Part shown: positions 45,207 through 54,777 of the stretch, piece by piece | Layout: the number at the start of each line of letters is the position of its first letter | Numbering within the stretch: position 1 is the stretch's first letter | From: CAIYXB01 sp038146805 | Lineage (GTDB): Bacteria; Cyanobacteriota; Vampirovibrionia; LMEP-6097 | DNA: 64,000 bases | Assembly (NCBI GenBank): GCA_038146805.1 | Contig: JAYQSH010000003.1 | Location: forward strand, 186,001-250,000 | Direction: 5' to 3' | The notes under the pieces: model-generated | Database searches by the model: none | The model's input: the letters and a program-made list of their open reading frames with translations, nothing else | What the model was told of the DNA's origin: nothing | Made by a program: the position numbers and the translations under genes

Positions 45207-46996
45207 TTAAGTTTTTGCTTCTATTTTTTTTCTAAAACGTGCAAAAAGAGTATCCATATCAAGATTTTCTTCAGAATTCCAATCTTTGATATCAAGTTGA
45301 AAAGATCTCATTTGCATAAAATCATTTATTTTTGCTTGAAAAACAAAAACTAATTGATCTCCAATTTTATGATTTTCTAAAAACTCCTGCGCACGATTCC
45401 AAATGACCGCTTCGAACAAACGACTTTCTGAAGCTTGCGCCAAAAAAGTTTTAAATGTTTTTGCTCTTGCCCTAAAGCTTTGATACGTTTAATTTCTAAA
45501 GGACCGATAACAAAATTTGGACTTGGGTTAGCTAAACCAAAAGGAGCTAATTTATTTATGCGAGTCACCAAATTTTCAGTTAATTCCTGACAGGCTAAAG
45601 CGGCATCAATTTTAATTGTTTTCTTTAAATCTTTATTGGCTAATTTATTTTTGAAATGCTTGTTTATTTCTTGTATCAAAGAATCAAGATTTTCTGTTTT
45701 TACGCTAAAGCCAGCCGCCATTTTATGACCACCAAATTTTGCAAACAAATTTGTTTTTGTTTGAATTTCAGTCATTTCTGCAAACAAATCTAAACCCTGC
45801 ACATCAATACAACGCACTGAAGATTTAGCTATTTCATCTTCAACTGCAATCAAAAACACAGGCAAATGAAACCTTTCAAGTAAACGGCTTGCAACAATTC
45901 CAATAACACCATGATGCCAACTTGCATCAGCTAATACAATGACATTATTATCTAAGATATCTGGGTCTTCTTCTATTTTTTTTAAAGCGGAATCAAAAAT
46001 TTCATTACACAATATTTGTCTTTCTTTGTTACTAAGATCTAATTGTAAAGCTAACTCTTTTGCTTCTTGAACATCATCACTAATCATTAATTGCACTGCA
46101 TCTAAGGCATTGTCTAATCTTCCAGCCGCATTAATTCTTGGACCAATACCAAAACCTATATGCTCTGCATCTGGATCAATTTCAACACCAGAGATTTTCA
46201 AAAGTTCTCTTAAACCAACTTTTGAAGTTTTTGCAAGAACTCTTAAACCTTTAATAGTCAAATACCTGTTTTCGCTAAGCAAAGGTGCCAAATCAGCAAC
46301 CATACCTAAAGCAACGAGATCTAAAAGATCATTTTTAAAAAATTCCGCATCTTTTTTTTCTAAGAACTCATCTAAAATCAAAGAAGCTAATTTATAAGCA
46401 ACACCAACACCGGGTAAAAAATGTAAAGGATGCTCAGCAGCTAAAGTTTTTGGATTGCAATTTGCAATTGAGTTTGGAGGAGTTGCAGGAATCGAATGAT
46501 GATCAGTAATAATCACATCTAGCTCTAAAGAATTTGCAAATTCTACTTCATTAAAATTACTAATGCCACAATCACAAGTTATTAAAAGATCAGCTTGCAT
46601 TTCTTGTTTTATAGTTTTTATAGCATCATTGTTTAAACCATAGCCTTCAGAGAACCTATTAGGAATATAATAACCAACACTAATACCAATTGCTTTAAAA
46701 CAGCGATACATCAAGGCAACAGAGCTAGTTCCATCAACATCATAATCACCAAAGATGACAATTTTTTCTTTGTCTAAAATAGCTTTTTTCACTCTTAAAA
46801 AAGCTTTGTACATTTCTGGAATTTCAAAGGGAGATTGTTCTTGAATTGCATTTAAATCTAAAAAATAAGAAGCCAAAGAAGTATTTGTGACACCTCTATT
46901 CATTAATAACCTTGCTAGTAAAGTATCATAGTTAGCTAGTTCTAAAAAATCTTTGGGAATTTCACAAGCATCTGCAATTGACCAGTTATAAGGCAT
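45207..46996 (-). pseudogene. recJ: Single-stranded-DNA exonuclease RecJ, frameshifted near the C-terminus
   Basis: RecJ of the DHH family, a 5'-3' exonuclease in recombination and mismatch repair. Motifs are FGDYDVDGTSS (Asp84/86/88), TCDCGISN and ITDHHSIP. The main frame (539 codons) leaves the family sequence after KHLKLF at a run of six T (coding strand; 45442-45447). The true C-terminus continues in the next frame (AQASESRLFEAVIWNRAQEF and on) to 45207. One extra T would restore a protein of about 596 aa. The break leaves all catalytic motifs intact, so a truncated enzyme, slippage, or a sequencing error are all possible. Confidence 0.88.
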
Positions 46997-47005
46997 ATAT
47001 ATATT

Positions 47006-47458
47006 TTAATGCATATGGTCAGAACCGTTATCTTCAACTGGTTCTAATTGAACATTTTCTGTAGTATACTCTTTGCTTTCTTTGTTAAAGATCACCATAG
47101 AGCCTGGGCTAGAAGAATTTAAAAAATCATCTACTATATAAAAGTTAAAATAGTAAATATAGTTATCAAAATCAAGTTTATAGTTTAAGAAACTAGTTCT
47201 TTCAATATATTTGATCTTTAAACGATCTTCTAAGTCACTATCCAAATGAATGGTATGAATAATTCGAAGCAACTCATTAGATTTTTTTGTGACTTTAGAA
47301 CGACGTACATAAAAATGACCAATATGCTCAGTATCTGAATTGATTTTATATTTATAAGTTTTATCAAAAATAGATTGGTATTTCTTATGAGCTCCGGCAT
47401 GAGCACAAGCTGGTAAAAGAAAAAATAAATTTAAGAATATTAAGAGATACCTTTGCAT
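47006..47458 (-). CDS. Small exported protein
   Basis: A 150-aa protein with a signal peptide (MQRYLLIFLNLFFLLPACAH). The LLPAC sequence could be a poor lipobox, but AHA-G is also a good signal peptidase I site. The mature part is beta-rich and tyrosine-rich and ends in an acidic/His tail (DNGSDHMH). Unrecognised. It is followed by recJ and lies 36 bp after an outer membrane protein gene. Confidence 0.7.
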   Translation of the reverse strand: MQRYLLIFLNLFFLLPACAHAGAHKKYQSIFDKTYKYKINSDTEHIGHFYVRRSKVTKKSNELLRIIHTIHLDSDLEDRLKIKYIERTSFLNYKLDFDNYIYYFNFYIVDDFLNSSSPGSMVIFNKESKEYTTENVQLEPVEDNGSDHMH

Positions 47459-47494
47459 ATTTTAAGTATACAAGTTAAGAAATTTTGTTCAGCT

Positions 47495-48472
47495 TTAAAA
47501 AATAAAACTTGAATTAAAACCTAATTGAAGAGCCATATCTGATTGATAACCATTGAAATCTTGAATAATTGGGAAGCTAAGAAAAAAAGTATTATAGAAA
47601 CTATCATTAACAGCAAGCCTTAAACCCGGAGTTAAAAAAATCACAGAACCTCCATGATTATTATCCTTGAGATTTTGATATTCTAATTTTTCTCTCCACA
47701 AAAAATTTGTTTCTGCAACTAAATCTAAACCAATTTTTTGTTTTAAAAACTCCTTGTTTTTTAAAATCTTTTTACTTAAGCCAATATTTGCACTAAGACT
47801 GTCACCAACTACTATATCTTGTGAACCTTGTGTTGATATCTGATATAAAGTACTGCTATGTAAAACAAAGTTTTTAAATAATTTAGAAACTGCAAATCCA
47901 ACAAGAGGATCCCAAGAACCAGTACCTGGTTGGCTATCAGGCGATAGTAATTCACCCATTTCATTTTTTTGCTTAGTGTTACCAGACGGTATTTTAATAC
48001 CAGAAATAAGAGCTATTGAGTATGAAGGTTTATGTAAAAAACGATACTTAATAAAAAAACTAAAATCAGAGATTCCTGTTGAGTCGCCATCAGCAAAACG
48101 AATACCAGAATGTGTTGAGCTAAGTCCTTGATATGACTTAAAAGGGAAATTTGCAATCAAACTCAAATTATCACTTAAGCCATAAGAAAGATTTATGCTT
48201 TGGGTAAGAACTGAGTCTAGGCTATGAGAGTGAATTCTTTTATTTAAAATAGTTCTAAAAGTATTTGCGCTAAAAGAATTATAATTTTGAAAATTTAAAG
48301 AATAGCCAAGAGCAAACTTACCTTTAGTCAGAGTATCAGCTGGAATAGTTAAAATAGAACCAGAATAATTATTGATGCCAGTATAATGAGTGCCACAAAA
48401 ACAAGCATTTGCTTTTTGTACAAGTACAAAAAACAAAAAGCAAAACACAAAATTAACTCGTTTAATTAACAA
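47495..48472 (-). CDS. Outer-membrane beta-barrel protein, MetA-phenol-degradation/transporter-like
   Basis: A 325-aa protein with a signal peptide ending NACFC, alternating amphipathic strands and a terminal Phe (NSSFIF), the classic sorting signal of outer-membrane barrels. The middle contains the IKIPSGNTKQ and DSQPGTGSWDPLVG segments seen in the phenol-degradation MetA-like transporter family. This is good evidence for a diderm envelope. Substrate unknown. Confidence 0.8.
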   Translation of the reverse strand: MLIKRVNFVFCFLFFVLVQKANACFCGTHYTGINNYSGSILTIPADTLTKGKFALGYSLNFQNYNSFSANTFRTILNKRIHSHSLDSVLTQSINLSYGLSDNLSLIANFPFKSYQGLSSTHSGIRFADGDSTGISDFSFFIKYRFLHKPSYSIALISGIKIPSGNTKQKNEMGELLSPDSQPGTGSWDPLVGFAVSKLFKNFVLHSSTLYQISTQGSQDIVVGDSLSANIGLSKKILKNKEFLKQKIGLDLVAETNFLWREKLEYQNLKDNNHGGSVIFLTPGLRLAVNDSFYNTFFLSFPIIQDFNGYQSDMALQLGFNSSFIF

Positions 48473-48508
48473 AACTTCTTTTAGTTTATTAGATTACAAA
48501 GAAAGCTT

Positions 48509-50095
48509 CTAGTTAAAAGAATATTTAATTGCACGATGCACATTGTTTAAGACATCGCTTGCCATCAAAGAATATTCTGTCAGCTCAGGTGTAACGAGTT
48601 CAGCTGTTCGACCATGAATAAATGCGGCTAAGAGTGCATTTTGAGTAAGCAAAGAAGAATTATTTAAAACCTTGTTTTGTCGCTTAGAACTTTGAGCCAT
48701 AAAGCCTGCTATTAAACCTGTTAAAACATCTCCAGTGCCTGCGCTTGCTAAACCTGAATTACCAACTGATAAAATAAAAACTTCACCACTAGGGTCAGCA
48801 ATAATTGTTGGTGCACCTTTGAGTAAAATTGAAATTTTATATTCTTGTGCCTTTCTTTTGACGGATTCGAGTAATTGTTGAGAGCTATATTGTGCCAAGA
48901 TCTCATCTTTAAATAATCTTTGATATTCACCATAGTGAGGAGTAATTAAAACTTGAGCTTTATGGTTTTTTAGTTTGTCTAAATTATTTTCAAAAACATT
49001 AATAGCGTCTGCATCTAAGATTAAAGCTTTTGTGGATTTTTGCACTAAAGAAAAAATTGCATTTTGTTCTTGAGTACCAAGCCCGCAACCAACAGAGATA
49101 CAATCAATTTTTTTATTACTCAAAATTTCTTCTATAGAATTATCATTAAAATCTTTTGTAATTAATTCATCAAAAAATCTCTGCGCAAATGCTTTTGAAT
49201 AAAGGTATACCAATCCAGCACCCGCTTTTAGAATAGCTTTTGAACTCAATGCAGCCGCACCCGGCATTGCAAATGAACCTGCAATATTTGCAACACAGCC
49301 ATGATCATACTTAGAACCATTTAAAGCTCTGGGTACTTGAAAAATTTTTACAGTATCTACAAAATAAGTATGTGATTGTAAAGATTGTTCGATAAGGTCT
49401 TTTGGGTAATTCAGATCACCAACTAAAAGAATACCCACAAATGCTTTTGCTGGAAAAAAGAAAAGTCCAAGCTTGGGAAAGCCCATAGTAATGGTGTAAG
49501 TTGCTTGTAAAACATTTTGGCTAATGTGCCCGGTATCATTGTTGATACCAGAAGGACAATCAATTGCAATAATTGTTTTTTCAATTGTACTTTGTTTTAC
49601 TATAGTTACAATTTCATCTAAATATTGATTATGTTTTTGTATATCAAAGCTAACACCATAAAGAGCATCAATAATAAAACAATGTTCTTGGTGCTCAATA
49701 TCATTATTGAAAAAAGTTTTTAATTGTACGATATCTGATAAATTTTCTATTGCAATAATTGCATCAGCATCAAATTCTTTTAAATAATTTAAAGCTTGCA
49801 AAGCTTCATTTTGTAATTCATCTTGTTTGGCAAAAAGGAAAACATCCACTTTATAACCCTGCTCAAGCAAATATGCGGCTGCCAGAAGTCCATCACCTCC
49901 ATTATTGCCTTTACCGGCTAAAACAATGACACGCGAATCAATAGACATTTTTTGTTTTTTGAGAATCTCAGAAATCAAAAAATCAAAAACAATTCTTGAA
50001 GCTTTTTGCATGAGCGCAAAGCCGGCTTGTGGATCATGAGTTTTTGCAAGCAAATCCAGTTTTTTTATTTCTTGGCTAGTACAAATTGGGATCAT
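48509..50095 (-). CDS. nnr: Bifunctional NAD(P)HX epimerase / ADP-dependent dehydratase
   Basis: A fusion of the YjeF N-terminal epimerase and the C-terminal kinase-like dehydratase that repair hydrated NAD(P)H. The N-domain shows AGKGNNGGDGLLAA; the C-domain shows NIAGSFAMPGAAALS, LILDADAIN and AGTGDVLTGLIAG, including the nucleotide-binding GDVL. I chose the ATG at 50095 (MIPICTSQEIKKLD); a TTG at 50116 would add seven residues. It may be co-transcribed with the two exported-protein genes that follow. Confidence 0.93.
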   Translation of the reverse strand: MIPICTSQEIKKLDLLAKTHDPQAGFALMQKASRIVFDFLISEILKKQKMSIDSRVIVLAGKGNNGGDGLLAAAYLLEQGYKVDVFLFAKQDELQNEALQALNYLKEFDADAIIAIENLSDIVQLKTFFNNDIEHQEHCFIIDALYGVSFDIQKHNQYLDEIVTIVKQSTIEKTIIAIDCPSGINNDTGHISQNVLQATYTITMGFPKLGLFFFPAKAFVGILLVGDLNYPKDLIEQSLQSHTYFVDTVKIFQVPRALNGSKYDHGCVANIAGSFAMPGAAALSSKAILKAGAGLVYLYSKAFAQRFFDELITKDFNDNSIEEILSNKKIDCISVGCGLGTQEQNAIFSLVQKSTKALILDADAINVFENNLDKLKNHKAQVLITPHYGEYQRLFKDEILAQYSSQQLLESVKRKAQEYKISILLKGAPTIIADPSGEVFILSVGNSGLASAGTGDVLTGLIAGFMAQSSKRQNKVLNNSSLLTQNALLAAFIHGRTAELVTPELTEYSLMASDVLNNVHRAIKYSFN

Positions 50096-50203
50096 AAAGA
50101 TTAATTCTATATTCAAGCATACTTGTAATACTAATTTGTGTCTATTTTTTGCATTATAATTATTGGTACTTTAATAAAAACTAGTTTATTAGAGTAAAAC
50201 CAA

Positions 50204-51510
50204 CCTGCTCCTGTAGCTCATTCCCTAGGTCGTGAGATTACTACATTTTCAGGTTTTTCACCTCGTCCCTAGGTGAGGCGCTTCGCGCCGAGTTGCTTGG
50301 ATCGAGCGTTAAAAAAATGCATCGCATTTTTAGCGTAAAACGATTCGTTGTAAAATGGGATTTCTAACCTGCTCCTGTAGCTCATTCCCTAGGTCGTGAG
50401 ATTACTACATTTTCAGGTTTTTCACCTCGTCCCTAGGTGAGGCGCTTGGCGCCGAGTTGCTTGGATCGAGCGTTAAAAAAATGCATCGCATTTTTAGCGT
50501 AAACGATTCCTTGTAAAATGGGATTTCTAACCTGCTCCTGTAGCTCATTCCCTAGGTCGTGAGATTACTACATTTTCAGGTTTTTCACCTCGTCCCTAGG
50601 TGAGGCGCCATGCGCCGAGTTGCTTGGATCGAGCGTTAAAAAAATGCATCGCATTTTTAGCGTAAACGATTCCTTGTAAAATGGGATTTCTAACCTGCTC
50701 CTGTAGCTCATTCCCTAGGTCGTGAGATTACTACATTTTCAGGTTTTTCACCTCGTCCCTAGGTGAGGCGCTTGGCGCCGAGTTGCTTGGATCGAGCGTT
50801 AAAAAAATGCATCGCATTTTTAGCGTAAAACGATTCCTTGTAAAATGGGATTTCTAACCTGCTCCTGTAGCTCATTCCCTAGGTCGTGAGATTACTACAT
50901 TTTCAGGTTTTTCACCTCGTCCCTAGGTGAGGCGCTTGGCGCCGAGTTGCTTGGATCGAGCGTTAAAAAAATGCATCGCATTTTTAGCGTAAAACGATTC
51001 CTTGTAAAATGGGATTTCTAACCTGCTCCTGTAGCTCATTCCCTAGGTCGTGAGATTACTACATTTTCAGGTTTTTCACCTCGTCCCTAGGTGAGGCGCT
51101 TCGCGCCGAGTTGCTTGGATCGAGCGTTAAAAAAATGCATCGCATTTTTAGCGTAAACGATTCCTTGTAAAATGGGATTTCTAACCTGCTCCTGTAGCTC
51201 ATTCCCTAGGTCGTGAGATTACTACATTTTCAGGTTTTTCACCTCGTCCCTAGGTGAGGCGCTTCGCGCCGAGTTGCTTGGATCGAGCGTTAAAAAAATG
51301 CATCGCATTTTTAGCGTAAACGATTCCTTGTAAAATGGGATTTCTAACCTGCTCCTGTAGCTCATTCCCTAGGTCGTGAGATTACTACATTTTCAGGTTT
51401 TTCACCTCGTCCCTAGGTGAGGCGCTTCGCGCCGAGTTGCTTGGATCGAGCGTTAAAAAAATGCATCGCATTTTTAGCGTAAACGATTCCTTGTAAAATG
51501 GGATTTCTAA
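50204..51510 (+). repeat. Eight tandem 163/164-bp units, each starting with the 5' end of the adjacent tRNA
   Basis: Units begin at 50204, 50368, 50531, 50694, 50858, 51022, 51185 and 51348; the tRNA unit continues the period at 51511. Each opens CCTGCTCCTGTAGCTCA, the last 14 nt of which are the first 14 nt of the tRNA. The rest contains hairpins: CCTC/GAGG around CCTAGG, GGCGC-NNN-GCGCC, and AAAAATGC-ATC-GCATTTTT. Units are almost identical; the main difference is the NNN loop (TTC, TTG, CAT, TTG, TTG, TTC, TTC, TTC in order), plus one A more or less. Each ends with TTGTAAAATGGGATTTCTAA, which in front of the real tRNA may be its -10 region. No ORF of note. Confidence 0.95.
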
Positions 51511-51513
51511 CCT

Positions 51514-51590
51514 GCTCCTGTAGCTCAGTTGGTTAGAGCAGTCGACTCATAATCGATTGGTCAAAGGTTCAAGTCCTTTCGGGAGCACCA
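51514..51590 (+). tRNA. tRNA with CAT anticodon (Met, or Ile2 if lysidine-modified)
   Basis: A 77-nt cloverleaf: acceptor GCTCCTG pairs with CGGGAGC (one G-T pair), D-stem GCTC/GAGC, anticodon stem GTCGA/TCGAT with loop CTCATAA (CAT at 51548-51550), T-arm AAAGG-TTCAAGT-CCTTT, and an encoded CCA end. An initiator tRNA would start with an unpaired first base and have three G-C pairs above the anticodon loop; neither is seen, so it is elongator Met or Ile2. Confidence 0.95.
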
Positions 51591-51592
51591 CT

Positions 51593-51616
51593 CCGTACTA
51601 CGGATCTCAGAATCCG
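51593..51616. other. Hairpin-forming sequence just after the tRNA, left copy of the island repeat
   Basis: CCGTACTACGG and CGGATCTCAGAATCCG overlap as small palindromes. Together with the tRNA 3' end they recur at 61024-61061, there extended into a full 20-bp-arm palindrome. Candidate junction of the island. Confidence 0.5.
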
Positions 51617-51700
51617 GTCTCAACTCACAGTCTGCGCTTACACTCCCAGTGAGCCTTTGTGGTTTTCAACGGTTGGGAAATTAAATAATTACACATACCT

Positions 51701-51709
51701 TGTTATAAT
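51701..51709 (+). promoter_or_regulatory. Extended -10 promoter of the split symporter gene
   Basis: TGTTATAAT ends 6 nt before the GTG at 51716 that begins the symporter frame before the IS insertion. The spacing implies a transcript starting at the start codon. Confidence 0.5.
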
Positions 51710-51729
51710 AACCAGGTGTTTAAAGATAG

Positions 51730-53046
51730 GGATGTACACCAATTTTGTGTAATTTTAGGAAGTGAAACTCTTCCGTTTATCCGCATTGTAACAAAACCCT
51801 CTGTCTGTAATTTTTAAAGTTTCTAAATCCGTAAGCGATTCTGACGATTCGCTTCATTTTGTTGTGAAATCCTTCTGTAATTCCGTTGGATTTAGTATAT
51901 CTCATCATCCTCAATATCTCCTCCTGCCAATTCTCTAAAGTCTTTGCTAATGACATCAGAGGCTTGAATTTTGACTTGTTTAAAAAGTGAGTAAGAGTAT
52001 TAAAATAGCCAATCACTTTCCTTGCATATCTAAACTTCATTTCTTTTAAATTCAAGAGCTTTACAAATCTATTTTTAAACTTATACAAAGCTTCTAGACC
52101 AGGTTTTGACTGAAGATAGCGGTGAAGTTTTTTGTGTTGTTCTTCAGTTAATTTAGAAGGGTGTCTTCTAAAGAGTGAGAGTAAGCCTCTGTTGTCTCTT
52201 CCTTTGGAGTCTAAGAGTTTCCAGGTTGCAAGAAATCTTAAAATTACTAATCTAATTACATGAAATCTATCAGTAATTATTTGAGCATTAGGGAAGTATT
52301 TTTGAACAATTGAGCGGTAAGTTGAGGAAAGATCCATTACTACGTAATCAGTTCTATCTCTATATTTCAATCGTCTCAGATAGCCTTCTAGGGCTTGTTC
52401 CGAGCGTCCTTGAACAATATCAAATACTTTTCTTCTTTGAAGGTCACAGAGTGTAGTAACGTAGCCTAGCTTCTTCGTGAAGAAGTGTTCATCGATGCCA
52501 AGGATTCTAGGAGCAAGTACATCAGATTTTTTTCTTAGTTCAAGGTCAGTGTAGTGATTAACATCTCTTTGAACAGTTGCTTGCCCAACATTATATTTTC
52601 TAGAAACTGATTTATTATTAACACCAGCAAGAGCTTCCTTTGCTATTTGTCTTTTAAAAGCTTCTGTTCTTCTTGCGTATTTTTAAGACCTGGTAGTTGT
52701 TCCCAAAATCTTGTTTTACAGTTTTTTGCAGCGAAATTTTCTAACCAAAACTTTTAATTTGCAGGGTCTATGATCCCAAAAGTTATGGTTTATTTTTCTA
52801 ATTCTAGTTTCATAGACAGTCTTAGTTTTAGCCCTACATTTAGGCAAAACCATGCTTTTGCTTGATTTTTACGTCAAAATTGAGCCGATATCCATCAATT
52901 GAATCATTTGTAATGACATACCCTGGTAAATTTATTAATTTTGAACTATACTTTTTCATAAGTGAAACTCCTTCTATATCTCAATTAATAAAAGAGTTTC
53001 ACTTATTTTTTTAGTTCCCTATTTTACACAAATTTGAGGTAGAGCC
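51730..53046. mobile_element. ISL3-family insertion sequence, 1317 bp
   Basis: The ends, read inward, are GGATGTACACCAATTTTG and GGCTCTACCTCAAATTTG, followed on both sides by TGTAA. A perfect 8-bp duplication AAAGATAG flanks it (51722-51729 and 53047-53054), the size known for ISL3. It carries one decayed transposase gene and splits the symporter gene after its fourth codon or so. Confidence 0.93.
51777..52959 (-). pseudogene. ISL3-family transposase, frameshifted
   Basis: The intact part (51777-52370) contains the second Asp (VVMDLSSTYRSIV), TDRFHVIRLV and the Glu in NGITEGFHNKMKR. Upstream the frame is broken several times, but the segments MKKYSSKLINLPGY, the TRIRKINHNFWDHRPCKLK zinc-finger region, and APRILGIDEHFFTKK with the first catalytic Asp can be read back to an ATG at 52959. 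It is not functional as it stands. Confidence 0.88.
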
Positions 53047-54488
53047 AAAGATAGTTTTAGGCTAGTTTTATTAAGCTTTTTAGCTTTTCTTGCACTAATG
53101 CTTCTTGTAGGAATCTTAAGTGTTCGAAAAGCTAAAGCTAGTTCTGAAGATTACTTACTTGCAGGAAGAGAAGTTCATCCTTGGGTTATGGCATTGTCAA
53201 TGCTTTCGACCAACTATAGCGGCTTCATGTTTATAGGCTATATCGGTTACACCTTTAGTCATGGGATCTCTTCAATTTGGTACATGATCACTTGGGCTCT
53301 TGGGGACTTTACATGATCACTTGGGCTCTTGGGGACTTTATTGGTTGGCTTACGATTCATAAAAGACTTAGAGAAAGGTCTGCCAAACTAAAAGTTAACA
53401 CTATCACTTCTTTTATAGCTACTTGTGATAACGGTACTAGAACACTGGTGGTTAAACTAGCCTCTTTAATCAGCTTTATTTTTCTTGCAGTCTATGCTGC
53501 TGCCCAACTAAAAGTTAGCAGTAAAGCCTTACACTCGATTTTGGGCTGGGACTATTCGATTGGAATTATAGTAGCTGGAACTATAGTTGCTGTTTATTGT
53601 TTTTCAGGTGGCATTAGAGCATCAATCTGGACCGATGTAGTGCAAACAATTTTAATGTGCTCAGCAATGATTTTGCTTTTAGTGGTGGCTTTGGATCACT
53701 GCGGTGGCTTGGTTAATATGTTCCAGTCATTAGAGCAAATTGATCCCAAGCTTATGCAGCTTATACCTGAATCTTTGCAGGGACATTTTTGGATATTTTT
53801 CATAAGCTTGCTTGTTAATGGCTATGGGGTTATCGGGCAACCTCATGTCATGGTAAGACCAATGGCAATTGACGATTCTAAAAGTATGCACAAAGCAAGA
53901 AATCTTTATTTCTTTTGCTATTTAATTTTTGGTTTTGCAGCGTTAGGAGTAGGACTTGCTTCAAGAATTTTAGTACCAGAGATGGCAAACTTGGATTCAG
54001 AACTCACACTGCCAAATCTTGCTATCAAATTATTACCATCAATTTTAGTTGGCTTGATTCTAGCAGGAGTTTTTTCTGCTGCCATTTCAACAGCAGACTC
54101 GCAAATCATTTCTTGCTCAGCAAGTATTACCCAAGATCTTGTACCTAAATGGAAAAATTCTTATATGGGCTCAAAGCTTGCAACACTATTAATTACTATT
54201 CTTGCAGTGTTAATGGCTCTGTATTCAAGCCAAAGTGTTTTTGATTTAGTTCTTGTTGCTTGGGCTGTACTTGCTGCTAGTATTGGTCCACTAATGTTTT
54301 TGCGTTGTTTTGATATGGAAGTGGGCACAAAAACTTCTATTGCAATGATGATTTTAGGGGCTCTGGCAGTTATAGTTTGGCGTTATGTTTTAGGACTAGA
54401 TGAACAGGTGCATGAAGTTTTGCCTGGTGTAATAGCCGCAACAGTGACATATATCTTCAGTAGAAGCTTAAGTTTTTATAAGAATTAA
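53047..54488 (+). pseudogene. Sodium:solute symporter (SSS family), split by ISL3 and frameshifted
   Basis: The protein matches SSS transporters (PutP/PanF-like): EDYLLAGREVHPWVMALSML near the N-terminus, then about twelve hydrophobic helices, including FLAVYAAAQLKVSSKAL and SAAISTADSQIISCSASI, the Na-site helix. The 5' end is on the far side of the IS: GTG 51716 encodes MFK and joins KDSLRLVLLSFLAFLALM when one AAAGATAG is removed. An exact 29-bp duplication (53281-53338) shifts the frame, ending the first part at 53316. The second part is intact to 54488. The neighbouring ectA fragment suggests an osmoprotectant such as proline, betaine or ectoine, but substrate is inference. Confidence 0.9.
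53281..53338 (+). repeat. 29-bp direct tandem duplication that breaks the symporter frame
   Basis: The 29-bp unit beginning TACATGATCACTTGG occurs twice without spacer (53281-53309, 53310-53338). Because 29 is not a multiple of three it shifts the frame; loss of one copy restores it. Confidence 0.95.
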
Positions 54489-54532
54489 TCTTGAAAGAAT
54501 TTTTCTTGTTAACGTAGTTCTTATACGAATTA

Positions 54533-54724
54533 ATGTCTTCTTTGAAGAATAAATCTCCTAATCAAGAGCAAAACTCCAAAAAACTAGAGTTACTCCTAAC
54601 TTCGCTAACAGAAGAAGATGATCATGACATATATCAGTTGATTAAGGATTCTCCACCTCTTGACCTTAACTCCCTTTATGCCTATCTTATGTTGGCGAAG
54701 TATTTTTCTAAGACTTCACTAGTT
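54533..54724 (+). pseudogene. ectA: 5' fragment of L-2,4-diaminobutyrate acetyltransferase
   Basis: The 64-codon frame contains DIYQLIKDSPPLDLNSLYAY then LMLAKYFSKTSLV, which matches the N-terminal signature of EctA (IYELVKSCPPLDxNSAYAYLLL-type), a GNAT enzyme of ectoine synthesis. Full EctA is about 170-190 aa; the acetyl-CoA binding part is missing. The sequence switches at 54725 to a fragment of a serine recombinase gene and then an IS3 element, so it was cut by a rearrangement. No ectB or ectC is in the window. Confidence 0.8.
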
Positions 54725-54760
54725 TAAGCTGGGATTCAATAGATAAGGCTTGTCTTTCCT
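54725..54760 (-). pseudogene. 36-bp fragment of the serine recombinase gene
   Basis: Identical to 61580-61615, inside the recombinase N-terminal region (around RQALSIESQL). It lies between the ectA fragment and IS3 copy 1, showing that a second copy of the recombinase gene, or a rearranged part, was once here. Confidence 0.85.
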
Positions 54761-54777
54761 TGAAGTGTCCCTGTAAA

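Noticed and set aside
50204..51510. CRISPR array
   Set aside because: The units are 163/164 bp and almost identical over their whole length; there are no unique spacers and no cas genes nearby.
51514..51590. Initiator tRNA-fMet
   Set aside because: The first acceptor pair G-C is intact and the anticodon stem lacks the three G-C pairs of initiators.
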